From contig JAIRKI010000063.1 in assembly GCA_031260185.1 (NCBI GenBank), positions 1-32,520 on the forward strand: a DNA stretch of 32,520 nucleotides, given 5' to 3'. Positions 1-9,747 of the stretch are shown piece by piece (positions within the stretch are counted from its first letter, which is position 1; each line of letters begins with the position of its first letter). Below the pieces are notes generated by a model. It was not told the DNA's origin and did no database searches. It saw only the letters and a list, made by a program, of their open reading frames with translations. The translations under genes were made by a program, and so were the position numbers. The stretch comes from Synergistaceae bacterium (GTDB lineage Bacteria > Synergistota > Synergistia > Synergistales > Synergistaceae).

Positions 1-2
1 TT

Positions 3-134
3 CGTTGTGTTCTTGACGAAAACGTATACGAAACAGGAATAAAAGTTTCTGAATCGGATTTTGAGTCAATAGAAATTTCGGCAGATAAATTTCACCCGGA
101 TTGGAACTATATAATCTGCAAAAAAATGTCATAA
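3..134 (+). pseudogene. C-terminal fragment of an ISAzo13-type transposase, cut by the window edge
   Basis: Frame 3 reads RCVLDENVYETGIKVSESDFESIEISADKFHPDWNYIICKKMS*. The 'LD..Y..GIKVS...FH.DWNY.I' pattern is typical of ISAzo13-family C-termini as I recall them. Confidence 0.6.
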
Positions 135-259
135 CTTGTCAAGGTTATTTTTGGACATTTCCTTACTTCTTTTCCCTCCGCTATCTTTTTTTCAGTATCA
201 CCTCGTAATTTTGCGTCGACAATCCTCTTACGCAAGTCGTTCGACAACGGATTCACCAT
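107..259 (-). pseudogene. N-terminal remnant of an IS630-family transposase
   Basis: Reads MVNPLSNDLRKRIVDAKLRGDTEKKIAEGKEV... then unrelated sequence. 'LSNDLRKRIVDA..RGDTEKKIAE' is the IS630-type HTH start. Confidence 0.55.
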
Positions 260-382
260 TCTGCAAGCCCTCCATTCTCGGATCGCTTACAGAATAATAT
301 ATAGTGTATGTTTTGTCAAAGTGCTATAAAAAGATATTAGACAGGCTTTGACAATTTTATCAAACCGCATATGACTCCCTCC

Positions 383-3300
383 TCATTCCTCAAACCCTGA
401 ATCCCGTACTCGCAGTGTCCGGCAATTCTCGGAGATTGTCCGCACGGTTTGCTGAGTGAAACCGTCATTGCTTTCGGCCTCGACTTCCAGTGAGACCTTG
501 ACCTTCGCGCCGTTAACGGAAATCAAGTGTTGAATTATTTCCTCGACGTACTTCTGCGTATCGCGGTTTATTCGCGTTGTATCGAGGTCGGCGGACATAA
601 AGAACCGTTTGTTTTTCGGCGCGGGCGGGTCTTCGTGAGCCCCGGCAGGTTGTGTCCCAGTGCCGTCGCTTGGCGGATAAATGGTGGCTGTCGAGGAACC
701 GTCGTTTCCAATGCTCGCGGGAACGCTTGCCCCACTGCCTGGAGCGCGAGCCGCCGCTTCTGCCTGACGTTTCGCTTCATCATCGGCAATCTGTTTCTGC
801 GCCGTAGCCACTTTAACCAGATAACCGGAACGCTCGATAATGCCGACATACTGGTTGAATTTCAGGTCGATATAACGTGTGCCGTCAAAACCGGATGCGA
901 ACGCGAAATACTCAGTGGAGTTCAGTCCTGTCTGGATTGCCTTTTCGAGGACGATGTCGTTTGCCAAGCGTGGGAGATAGCAGTAGGTGCATAGATACTC
1001 CCACAGTTTTTTGACGGCGATGTTGTCTGTGTCCTTCCACAGCACGTTGTCCAGTTCCATCCGCAGGAGAGCCGGTGCCCACTCTACGATGATCGCCTCG
1101 TTCTGGAGCATCTTCTTGGCGGCTTTGGAGACAATGCCGTCATTGCCGCCGCTGATGCGAACGGTATCCCAGACGATAGTTTTCATGTCCGCGTCTTTGT
1201 CGATGTATGGCACGAGAAGCCAGCAATACGCTTCCTTAATCCGGGCATCCACAGTCTCGTTGCTCCTGCGGAGGTTGTTGTCCGTCTCGCGGTTTTGCGC
1301 GGCGTCAAGGTTCAAGTCTTCGCTGTCGTTCTTGATCGACTTCCACGCAAGGCAGAGCCGAACTTCCTGTTTCAGGCTCGACATCAAATCCTGGTCGGGC
1401 GCGATAAACGCGAGCATATTGCGGTAAATACGCGGCGTATTGCCGCGGTTATTCAGAATATCCGTGACCGCCATCATAGCTGTGTTGCTCTTATTGGTCG
1501 CTTTGTATTCGTCCGCGGGGCGCAAAATGACAATGCGGGCAGCCTGTTCGTCGGGTACGTCCAGCGATGACGACGGGCAGATATGAATGCCGGCGAATGG
1601 AGGCTCCTTGCGAAGCCCGCGAAGCCGCGTCTCGATTTCATACTCCACATCGGAAGCGGAAACCTGCGTGGCTCGGTCTTCCACGGTCTTGCGCAGCGTC
1701 GGGCGAGTATCGTACCAGAAGCGGTCGCCGGACGGATTGGTGTAAAGATAGGCAAGCGAGGATGTCAGTGTGTTAAGCGCGTCGTTGAAGTTGGCGATAT
1801 TCTCGCCGGGCTGAAGCACGCCGAGACGGATTCGGGAAGCCTCGATGCCGCGCACATTCTGGCCGCGAGACGTCGGCGCCGAACCGAGCATTACCGCTCT
1901 CGCTACCCTGCGTGAAGCGAGACAGGAACCATAGCGGATATTCCTCTGGTCGTTCTGGTATGGAACAGAATTTTTGCCGTCCACTTCCCGATCAACCAAT
2001 CCGTTCCACTCCTCACCAAGATTGCGCATCAGTTCGAATTGAACATTGCCGGAATCGAGCGGAATTGAACCCGGCATGATGATCAAACTGGCGTCATTGC
2101 CCATCCAGAGTTCGTGAATCACTGCCGCCATCAGGCGCAGTACGCCGCGTGTGCGCTGAAATCTCCCCAAAGTCGACCAGTCCTCATACAGCCGGTCAAA
2201 AATTTCCGGGTGTATCGGATAGCACGAAATCATGCGATTTTTGTATTCCAATTCTTTGGCTTCCATCGGAAAATCACTCTGGTTCTCATTGTACATCTGG
2301 CTGAACTTTGCGCAAACGGTGTCGCGCCCTTCGGGATTTTTACAGTCGAGAAACAGTCTGCGGCGCACGACCTCAAAACCCTCGTTAGCGGCGACGGGTT
2401 TCCATATCGACTCCATGCGTCCGAAGGTATGCTCTATCGTTTCAAGGGCGGTCTTGCCCGCCTCGCCGCCGATTTCAATTTCGGATTCTGGGATGGACGC
2501 CACGACGAGGCTGTTCTTGCTTGCCCGTGACGCCTCTGTCATTTCCTGAATGAACGAGATGAAGTTGTCGAACGTGCCTGCCGGAAGTCCGATAGTGCCG
2601 TAGATTTTCTTGGCGTACGCGACCAACTCGTCCATAAGGATAAGGCAGGGCGCGGCGGCGTCAAACAGATTTTTTAACGCTTCCGAACCGGGGGAAACGC
2701 CCTTTCTATCCGCTTCTTTCACAAAATCGTAGAGTTTCGGATTGCCCGCCGACTCCGCAAGCTGCGCCGCCATTTCTCCCCACAGCGTGTTGATGGTGAT
2801 GCCGGGCATGTTGTTCGGGCGCTTGCTCCTTGTCGGGTCGAGCGCGGTGCCGACAAGAACGGAGACATTCGCTTTCGGCAAAACCGAAACTCCAGCAAGC
2901 TGCAACACGGGTTTGACATTGGGTATCTTGTCTATGGGCACTCTGCCGCGCATCATGTGGTACAGCGCCAGCATACTGTGCGTTTTGCCGCCGCCGAACG
3001 CGGTCTTTAACTGGATGACAGGCTCTCCGTCCTTGCCGCAGACGCGCCGGAGCGATTGTTCCAAAAGGCCGGTAATACCTTCGGTGACATACGTGCGGGC
3101 AAAGAATTCAACCGGGTCGCGGTATTCGAACGAACCTTCACCACGCGCCACTTGCGCCAAGTCGGCGGCAAACTCGGCATTTTTATAACGTCCCTGCGCC
3201 ACGTCGGGATGAGGCTCTATGACGTCACGCCAGATCGGCAGATTGCTCATCGGAGACTGGAGCAATATATTGTTTCTGTTGGTACGCCCTGCGCGTTGTA

Positions 3301-3838
3301 TGAGAGATGAAATGCCGTCCGAAGCTATTTTCATTGAATTTGCGTCAATATCGATCCCTTTTGCGAAAATCGTCATTGAGCCGTTCTCGGAACCGTAGCG
3401 CGAGGCCCGAAGCAGTCCGCGGATTTTCTCCGCGCTCTCCGGGTCGATTTGCTCGGCGAGCCTCGACATGGTGTCCAGCGCGCGCCATGTGTCGTCGTCG
3501 GAGAAATCCTGTCCTCCGATATGCGCGAGTTTGTTTCGTACGCCCATAAGTTCTTTCGCCCAGGTGCGATGATCAATGGAGAGTTTCTTGCGGAAAACCG
3601 CGTTCCAGTTGATGTCGAACAGTAACAGGCACCTCTGGATGTCGAGCGATTCCGTCAGCGTTTTGTCGTCGCCGGAAGCGGGCAGGCCGTGTTTTTGGTC
3701 GTCATACAGCGCGTCGATGACGGCAGTCTGCCACCAGTTCTCTTTATAATTATTTTTGAGTTCTCGGACGATATATGGAGCGAACGCGCCCAGCAGTATT
3801 CTTAATCCCTGCGAAACCTGTACGTGATTGTCGGCCAT
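383..3838 (-). CDS. Swt1-HEPN + DUF499-type AAA ATPase (anti-phage-associated ATPase)
   Basis: 1151 aa. N-terminal HEPN-like region with RNKLAH (RX4H), Walker A 'FGGGKTHSMLALYHMM', Walker B-like 'CLILMDELVAY'. Confidence 0.8.
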   Translation of the reverse strand: MADNHVQVSQGLRILLGAFAPYIVRELKNNYKENWWQTAVIDALYDDQKHGLPASGDDKTLTESLDIQRCLLLFDINWNAVFRKKLSIDHRTWAKELMGVRNKLAHIGGQDFSDDDTWRALDTMSRLAEQIDPESAEKIRGLLRASRYGSENGSMTIFAKGIDIDANSMKIASDGISSLIQRAGRTNRNNILLQSPMSNLPIWRDVIEPHPDVAQGRYKNAEFAADLAQVARGEGSFEYRDPVEFFARTYVTEGITGLLEQSLRRVCGKDGEPVIQLKTAFGGGKTHSMLALYHMMRGRVPIDKIPNVKPVLQLAGVSVLPKANVSVLVGTALDPTRSKRPNNMPGITINTLWGEMAAQLAESAGNPKLYDFVKEADRKGVSPGSEALKNLFDAAAPCLILMDELVAYAKKIYGTIGLPAGTFDNFISFIQEMTEASRASKNSLVVASIPESEIEIGGEAGKTALETIEHTFGRMESIWKPVAANEGFEVVRRRLFLDCKNPEGRDTVCAKFSQMYNENQSDFPMEAKELEYKNRMISCYPIHPEIFDRLYEDWSTLGRFQRTRGVLRLMAAVIHELWMGNDASLIIMPGSIPLDSGNVQFELMRNLGEEWNGLVDREVDGKNSVPYQNDQRNIRYGSCLASRRVARAVMLGSAPTSRGQNVRGIEASRIRLGVLQPGENIANFNDALNTLTSSLAYLYTNPSGDRFWYDTRPTLRKTVEDRATQVSASDVEYEIETRLRGLRKEPPFAGIHICPSSSLDVPDEQAARIVILRPADEYKATNKSNTAMMAVTDILNNRGNTPRIYRNMLAFIAPDQDLMSSLKQEVRLCLAWKSIKNDSEDLNLDAAQNRETDNNLRRSNETVDARIKEAYCWLLVPYIDKDADMKTIVWDTVRISGGNDGIVSKAAKKMLQNEAIIVEWAPALLRMELDNVLWKDTDNIAVKKLWEYLCTYCYLPRLANDIVLEKAIQTGLNSTEYFAFASGFDGTRYIDLKFNQYVGIIERSGYLVKVATAQKQIADDEAKRQAEAAARAPGSGASVPASIGNDGSSTATIYPPSDGTGTQPAGAHEDPPAPKNKRFFMSADLDTTRINRDTQKYVEEIIQHLISVNGAKVKVSLEVEAESNDGFTQQTVRTISENCRTLRVRDSGFEE

Positions 3839-3849
3839 TTTGATTCCCC

Positions 3850-4421
3850 CTAATCGTTGGAGTTAGTGCGCGATATTTCCACGCACTTGATCCCATATTG
3901 CCGCAATTGCTCCACATCTACCAAATCAAACGATAATTCTTTAAATTTTTTGAAACGCGGCTTATTTAGTCCTGTCGGGACGTGGCCGCTGATTTTTTCT
4001 TTCAGCCTGCCTCGTTCGCGAGGAGTTAACGTATTCAAATGTATAACGAGCACATAAACGACATCTTTCGTAAATTCGTCTCCCAAAGAATATTTTCTCA
4101 GCAAGCTGTCTTTAATTTTCTCGCCCATTTCGAGATTAAAACAGCATGGGCTTCTTCCTGGTCTGGATTGAGAAGAGTGCGCTTCTTTTTTCCCGTTCCG
4201 GCCTCAACGAGTAATTTATAATCATGTTCACGTTGTTCTTTTGACGCGTTTGGATGTTGAAAATCCTTGACCTCGATAAAATAAAGACAATTTGCGGATT
4301 CAACAACAAAGTCTACGGCTTTCATGCCTCTCGGGTTAGTCTGCGTATCGTCAAACCGCTCCGCAATGCCGCAATCGGAAAAATCGAACCGCAGATTACC
4401 CTCCTCAAAAGTATTATTCAT
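3850..4421 (-). pseudogene. PD-(D/E)XK-like nuclease partner 1, split over two frames (4098..4421 and 3850..4128)
   Basis: First ORF carries VDFVVESANCLYFIEVK. Second ORF (LEMGEKIKDSLLRKYSLGDEFTKDVVYVLVIHL...) looks like the C-terminal half of the same protein in the -1 frame. The ATG at 4421 overlaps the upstream ATPase stop. Confidence 0.6.
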
Positions 4422-5415
4422 CGTCCTGTATCCCCATTGCGTTGGCAACTACCGCATTAAACAGCTTTTCTCCAGCCTTTTCAAGTACGTTTTCAGAGAG
4501 ATTTGTATATTCGGAAGACGATACACATTCGATGCTGCCGTTTTCCGTTTTCGATAGATTGAAGAACATGACGCTATTAACGTCTGATTTTTTAATGTCA
4601 AAGTACCGCGCAAGGTTATAGTTATGCGTTGCGAGAAAAATCTGCACACCATTGCTTTGAAGTTCGAGAAGAATTTCAACAAGAACAGGCACAAGTTCTG
4701 GGTTAAGGCTGTTTTCTGGTTCGTCCCAAAAAAGGATTGAGCCTTTTTTGATTTGTTCATTACGAATCAAGGCTGCAAGCAATCCGAGCTTTCTAAACCC
4801 AGACGCTTCTGCTGAAAACTCAATTTTTTTTCCGTTTCTTACTATATAGAACACCTGACCGTCACATTCTACATCGCCGCCGATAACGTTAAATATCTTT
4901 CTTACGAGCGGTTGGGGTGTACGTTCCCCAGCGACACGAGATTTTTTGATAATATCGATCTCACAGCGGTTAAAGGAAAGTAGTTTACTCTCCCATGTTT
5001 CGGGCAACGAATGCGAGTTCGACAGCATGTCCTTTTCAGGGATATAAACCCTTGAAATTTCCTGTTTACCGTCAGTCCAGGAATCTTCATAATCCGACAA
5101 TGATGCGTAATGCATTGATCTTCTATTCAAGCCCATTCCCGTTAAGTTACCTTGTATAGTCACGCCATCTCGCTGCAATGTGATTTCTGTATTGCGAATC
5201 TCCTCATCACACTTGCCACAATCTATTTCATTAATATTATTGTAGAAATAGCTGCACCAATTGTGTTTTGAGCCGAAGCAATAAATCACCTTCATCAGCG
5301 TCGTCTTGCCCGTCGCGTTTGCGCCAATCAGCACGTTCACACCGGGGCAGAAGTCCACGGAAAACTCTCCCTTGAACACCAAAAAGTCCTTTATTTCCAC
5401 ACGATTGATTGCCAT
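4414..5415 (-). CDS. AAA (AAA_15/AAA_21-like) ATPase, pair 1
   Basis: Walker A GANATGKTTL, Walker B ILFWDEPENSLNPEL, H-loop ATHNYNLARYF. RBS GGAGG upstream of ATG 5415. Confidence 0.8.
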   Translation of the reverse strand: MAINRVEIKDFLVFKGEFSVDFCPGVNVLIGANATGKTTLMKVIYCFGSKHNWCSYFYNNINEIDCGKCDEEIRNTEITLQRDGVTIQGNLTGMGLNRRSMHYASLSDYEDSWTDGKQEISRVYIPEKDMLSNSHSLPETWESKLLSFNRCEIDIIKKSRVAGERTPQPLVRKIFNVIGGDVECDGQVFYIVRNGKKIEFSAEASGFRKLGLLAALIRNEQIKKGSILFWDEPENSLNPELVPVLVEILLELQSNGVQIFLATHNYNLARYFDIKKSDVNSVMFFNLSKTENGSIECVSSSEYTNLSENVLEKAGEKLFNAVVANAMGIQDDE

Positions 5416-5436
5416 AAATGTCTGCCTCCATCTCCC

Positions 5437-5937
5437 TCAATTTGTGATCAGTTTTCGCGCAGCCGCCGTTTTCTCATTTATGACGAATATTTCCGGCTTC
5501 CAAATATTCGCCATGCACCGTGATTGACGGACTCGATTTCGTAGAGCTTTTTTAATCGGGTCACACCAGGCAGTCTTAAAACCGTTAATCACCAAAATGA
5601 ACACAAGTGAAACTTTATCCGCCGGCTTGAAATCAGCGGGAAAACCGTTATCCGCAACACCAACATCAATCGATGAATAGAGATTCAGCGAATGTACGAA
5701 CTTGTCGCACATTTCCTCGACCTCTTCGCGAAACCGCGTCGATTTCTTATCGTCTGTATCATTCAGTTTTGGAAAAGATGATTTTGCCTCCACAAACATC
5801 AGTTTGCAACCCTTCGCCCGAACGAACTCAACCGACTTTACGCTGCCTCTAAGCCGTGTGTAGAACGGGGATTTTTCGATATGAAAGACATTATCGGCAA
5901 TGAAATCCATACCGCTTTCGGTTATTGTCTCAATCAT
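5437..5937 (-). CDS. PD-(D/E)XK-like nuclease partner 2 of the AAA ATPase
   Basis: VEFVRAKGCKLMFVEAK resembles the D/E...ExK core. ATG 5937 overlaps the ATPase stop (ATGATTGA). The annotated ORF extends to 5967. Confidence 0.55.
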   Translation of the reverse strand: MIETITESGMDFIADNVFHIEKSPFYTRLRGSVKSVEFVRAKGCKLMFVEAKSSFPKLNDTDDKKSTRFREEVEEMCDKFVHSLNLYSSIDVGVADNGFPADFKPADKVSLVFILVINGFKTAWCDPIKKALRNRVRQSRCMANIWKPEIFVINEKTAAARKLITN

Positions 5938-6946
5938 CGCCAAATACTCCGTCCAGTTCTTTTTCATACAGTTTCACAGGTTCTTCCGTAAGTTTGTTCG
6001 GTTCGAGCAAGTCAAAACGATCGTTGGAATTCACCTTGATATACTCCCCGTCTTTATAAAGCGAGTGGAACATCACACTGTTCTCTTTTTGCTTGCAAAC
6101 TGGAAAGTAGCTCGCGAATATTTCACTGTGTGTAGCGACGAAAATCTGCACGCCATTCATCTGAAGATCCAGCAATATGTCCACCAAATATGACATCAGT
6201 TCAGGATTGATATTACATTCCGGCTCGTCCCAAAAAAGAATACTGTCTTTTTCAAGGAGTCCATTGCGAATAAGTTTCTCCAACACTCCAAATTTCCTGA
6301 ACCCTTCTGCCTCAAACGAGAACTCGATTTTTTTTCCGTTGTCTTTTTGGATAAAGAAAGTATCGTCTTCGAATACAACTTTCCCGTGAATGATGTGATT
6401 TATTTTTTCGAGTATTTCCGTATAAACGGGAGGCAGTTCGCGCGCCTCGGGAAGTTCGGCGTTCACTACGATATCGATTTGCGTTGCGTCAAATGGGATT
6501 TTGTATTTCTCGTTCAACGCCAAAAAGCCCTTTGAATGCGACAGCATTTCTGTAGTTGGAATAAAAATGGATTTCATGTCTAAATTCCATAAATTAACGT
6601 TCTCGTTCTTTATCGGGAGTTTGTCGTCTTTATATTCAAACGTAATAGTAGTAGCGTTGTTATTGTAAAAAATCTTTATGAAAAAAGGGGCATTATCCTT
6701 CGAATCAAGAGCCAAATTCAATCCAGAATTATTTTTAGAAAAATAATCTAAGATGCTTTTTTTCCACTCGCTCGTCTGTTGTTTCCACATACGTGAAAAT
6801 TCACATGCGGCGTATAAAACTTTTAGTAAAGTTGTTTTTCCTGTGCCATTGCCTCCGATAATAACGTTCACACCAGAACAGAAGTCCACAGCAAACTCTC
6901 CCTTAAATACCAAAAAGTCCTTTATTTCCACACGATTGATAGCCAT
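5930..6946 (-). CDS. AAA (AAA_15/AAA_21-like) ATPase, pair 2
   Basis: Starts MAINRVEIKDFLVFKGEFAVDF like pair 1. GGNGTGKTTL, ILFWDEPECNINPEL, ATHSEIFASYF. RBS GGAGG at 6956-6960. Confidence 0.8.
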   Translation of the reverse strand: MAINRVEIKDFLVFKGEFAVDFCSGVNVIIGGNGTGKTTLLKVLYAACEFSRMWKQQTSEWKKSILDYFSKNNSGLNLALDSKDNAPFFIKIFYNNNATTITFEYKDDKLPIKNENVNLWNLDMKSIFIPTTEMLSHSKGFLALNEKYKIPFDATQIDIVVNAELPEARELPPVYTEILEKINHIIHGKVVFEDDTFFIQKDNGKKIEFSFEAEGFRKFGVLEKLIRNGLLEKDSILFWDEPECNINPELMSYLVDILLDLQMNGVQIFVATHSEIFASYFPVCKQKENSVMFHSLYKDGEYIKVNSNDRFDLLEPNKLTEEPVKLYEKELDGVFGDD

Positions 6947-6966
6947 AACTGTCTGCCTCCAGTAAA

Positions 6967-9747
6967 TTATTCTTTGAACAGCATCGTTTGTTTGCCGCTT
7001 GCCTCGCGTGCGGCGAGTTCCGCCGCTTTCGACTGCACGTCCGGCCACGCGATGACGAGCGAGTTGTAGGCGTACGCCTCAGCCGCCCAGCCCTTGCGCT
7101 CCGCGATGGTGAACAGGCGGTACGCCAGAGCCTTGGCTTGTTCCGGCTTGGATGTAAAGATATCCGCCACAATTCGCGCCACGCCGGATACACCGTCTTT
7201 TTCGAGTGCACGGACGAGTTGTTGAGCGAGAAGCCATATTATTTCCGCGTCAATCTTTTCTGGAACCTCTTCTCGGGTGAGCAGACGGACGACGCCTTTT
7301 TGCGCGTACAGGACGCCGCGAGCCGACAATTTCTCCACCGATGTATTTTTTGCCCGCGCCAGAACATCAGCTTCGCCGAACTTCACGTCGCTGAAGGCGT
7401 ACTGCGTATATAGATCAACGCAGAAACGGCTGTCGCGGTCAAGTTCGCCGTCCTGCTCGGTAAAATAAAGGTCGAGTTCTTGATTGATGATTTGCAGCGC
7501 CGACCGCACGCTCATCGGTGTTCCGTCCGCTTCCAGCACTTTGGAAAAACGCGAGTATACGCCCATGCCGGGGCCGATTGCTGACTGCGCCAAATCCACC
7601 GGTGCGATGTTGCTCGCTTGCAATTTTTGCAAGGCGGGCTTGAGTTCACGTTTCAGCGCGTTGATAAAGTCGCGGCGGGTAGCTATCGGCGCGTCGGCGG
7701 GACGCTTGCGGCAGACGAGGACGATGGAGGAGGCGAGGGCGTTGGTGTTCTGGCCCACAGAACGATTCGCCATTTCGGTTCTCATCGGCCACGTACCGGT
7801 TATTGAAAATCCAGATTTGATGACAGCAGATAACATGGTCTCCCATCCAGTGGAAGCAGTTTGTACGTCGTCGCCATCATCCTGGGATTCGCTTTGTTTG
7901 AAAGCATAATAAATCGTGACTGGCATGTCCTCGCAGGCATAAGTGAAAACTTGATGAAACACTTTCAACATGCCACTCTCGAAAAAATCTCGTGCTTTTT
8001 CTGTGCTACCATCGAAGCGATACGGCGTCGCGACGAGTTCTTCTGTCTTTGGGACAAGCATCGTACCGAACAAATTCGGGTAAGTATCTTTAAGTGATTG
8101 ACGAAGCCAGATGTAAAAAAAGTCGGAGAGATCGGCATAACCGATGTTATCGTAGTAGGGGGGGTCTGTAGACACCATAATATTGTGAAATTCTTTACCG
8201 CTCTGAGCATCGGATTGTATGACGTTTCCGTTGATCATAGCTGGTAGAATGTTCACGCATTTTGCAACCCAATCAAGCATATTATCAAAGCATCCGGCCG
8301 AATTACTAAACGGGTTAGCTTCAGCATAATCCCAAACCATCGGAATTGCCTGCCGTCCGAAAGTATTCCGAATCAGTTCTTTTGAATTGTGCCATGAACA
8401 TATCGTCGAATGATAATCGGATAACCTGTCCACTACGAACGCTAAATACACTCCCACCGCCTGCCCGTAGGCAACCGCGCCATTACCGTCATCGGCCAAC
8501 GGCGTCGGGTCGTTGTTCATCCCCGTAGCGACGGCGTCCTCTTCGGCCATCTTCTGCATCTCGCGCACGAGGCCGCTGAACGTGGTGAGGGCCGTGAGCT
8601 GGCGAGATGTGAAGAGGTCGGAGAAATTTTTCAGCCCATAGTTGGGAGTTTTGAAATCACGAGGATTGTGAGGCAAAATAGCGTCTGGGTAGTTTTCCGG
8701 TTTCTTGACGTCAGCGGCTTTAATATGAGCCTCATCCGGCGATAAATAAATGCGCCCGTTGTTTCCTTCAGCGACGATAGCAATCAATCGGCTGCCCATG
8801 CGTCCCTGCCGCCCTTCTTCGCGGATATACTGGAAAGCGACGGGAGTCCCGCAGCAAATACATCTTGTCCCTTTACGATTCACAGTTCCCTCCGGTGCGT
8901 TACGTCCCTGCTTCACAATATAAGAAATTCGCCCATTTTCGATGACAGGTTCCACATAGGCCTCTTTGTCTTTTTTCTTGGAAAGCTCAAAGGAATGCGC
9001 CAGCGGCATCTCACACCCGCACGCCGGGTTCGGGCACTTCACTGTCCGCGCCCAAATCCACGCGATGACTGTATGTTCCTTCCCGTGTTCGTCCTTCACT
9101 TTCGGGTACAGATGCCCGATCTTCTCGAAGGCTTTCTTCTTCATCCACTGGCCATAATAACGCACATCCTCCGCAAGCCCGCTCGCCCCTGTCCATGTTG
9201 CGACAAGGCGGTTTGAATCCGGGTTCACAGGAGGCTGTCCCGCAAATTTCGGCGGTATCTCTATCATCGCTTTGTTTATCATCACGGCGACGGGGTTTAA
9301 GTCGCTGGCGTGGGCTTCAAGTCCGAGCCGCTGCGCTTCGAGCGGAATCGAGCCGCCACCGGCGAAGGGATCAAGCAGAGCGGGCGGGTTGCCGTCAGTG
9401 GATTTCATGATCTCGGCTTTTGCCTCGTCGAGGACTTCTTTGTTGTTGGAGTTCTCCCACTTCACAAGCCGTTCGAGTATGCCGAACAGACGCTTCCGTT
9501 CCTTGGTCTGCGCTTCTTCGGTCGGGAATTCGTCGGGGTGCGACGATGGGTCGTCCACCAAAGATGACCAGATGACGGCTCGCGCCGCCGCGAGCGGACG
9601 CCGCGCCCACCACAGGTGCAACGTGGACGGGTGCCCGTGGCGTATCGACTTTTCACGGGCGGACTCGGCGTTGATTGCTTTCAAAGGAAGGGCGACTTCA
9701 ATGAGTTTTTTCTTCTGTCCCATGGCCGTATCATGTATATTGTTCAT
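6967..9747 (-). CDS. DUF1156-type DNA methylase
   Basis: LPLKAINAESAREKSIRHGHPSTLHLWWARRPLAAARAVI, LDPFAGGGSIPLEAQRLGLEAHASDLNPVAV, STDPPYYDNIGYADLSDFFYIWLR. Confidence 0.88.
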   Translation of the reverse strand: MNNIHDTAMGQKKKLIEVALPLKAINAESAREKSIRHGHPSTLHLWWARRPLAAARAVIWSSLVDDPSSHPDEFPTEEAQTKERKRLFGILERLVKWENSNNKEVLDEAKAEIMKSTDGNPPALLDPFAGGGSIPLEAQRLGLEAHASDLNPVAVMINKAMIEIPPKFAGQPPVNPDSNRLVATWTGASGLAEDVRYYGQWMKKKAFEKIGHLYPKVKDEHGKEHTVIAWIWARTVKCPNPACGCEMPLAHSFELSKKKDKEAYVEPVIENGRISYIVKQGRNAPEGTVNRKGTRCICCGTPVAFQYIREEGRQGRMGSRLIAIVAEGNNGRIYLSPDEAHIKAADVKKPENYPDAILPHNPRDFKTPNYGLKNFSDLFTSRQLTALTTFSGLVREMQKMAEEDAVATGMNNDPTPLADDGNGAVAYGQAVGVYLAFVVDRLSDYHSTICSWHNSKELIRNTFGRQAIPMVWDYAEANPFSNSAGCFDNMLDWVAKCVNILPAMINGNVIQSDAQSGKEFHNIMVSTDPPYYDNIGYADLSDFFYIWLRQSLKDTYPNLFGTMLVPKTEELVATPYRFDGSTEKARDFFESGMLKVFHQVFTYACEDMPVTIYYAFKQSESQDDGDDVQTASTGWETMLSAVIKSGFSITGTWPMRTEMANRSVGQNTNALASSIVLVCRKRPADAPIATRRDFINALKRELKPALQKLQASNIAPVDLAQSAIGPGMGVYSRFSKVLEADGTPMSVRSALQIINQELDLYFTEQDGELDRDSRFCVDLYTQYAFSDVKFGEADVLARAKNTSVEKLSARGVLYAQKGVVRLLTREEVPEKIDAEIIWLLAQQLVRALEKDGVSGVARIVADIFTSKPEQAKALAYRLFTIAERKGWAAEAYAYNSLVIAWPDVQSKAAELAAREASGKQTMLFKE

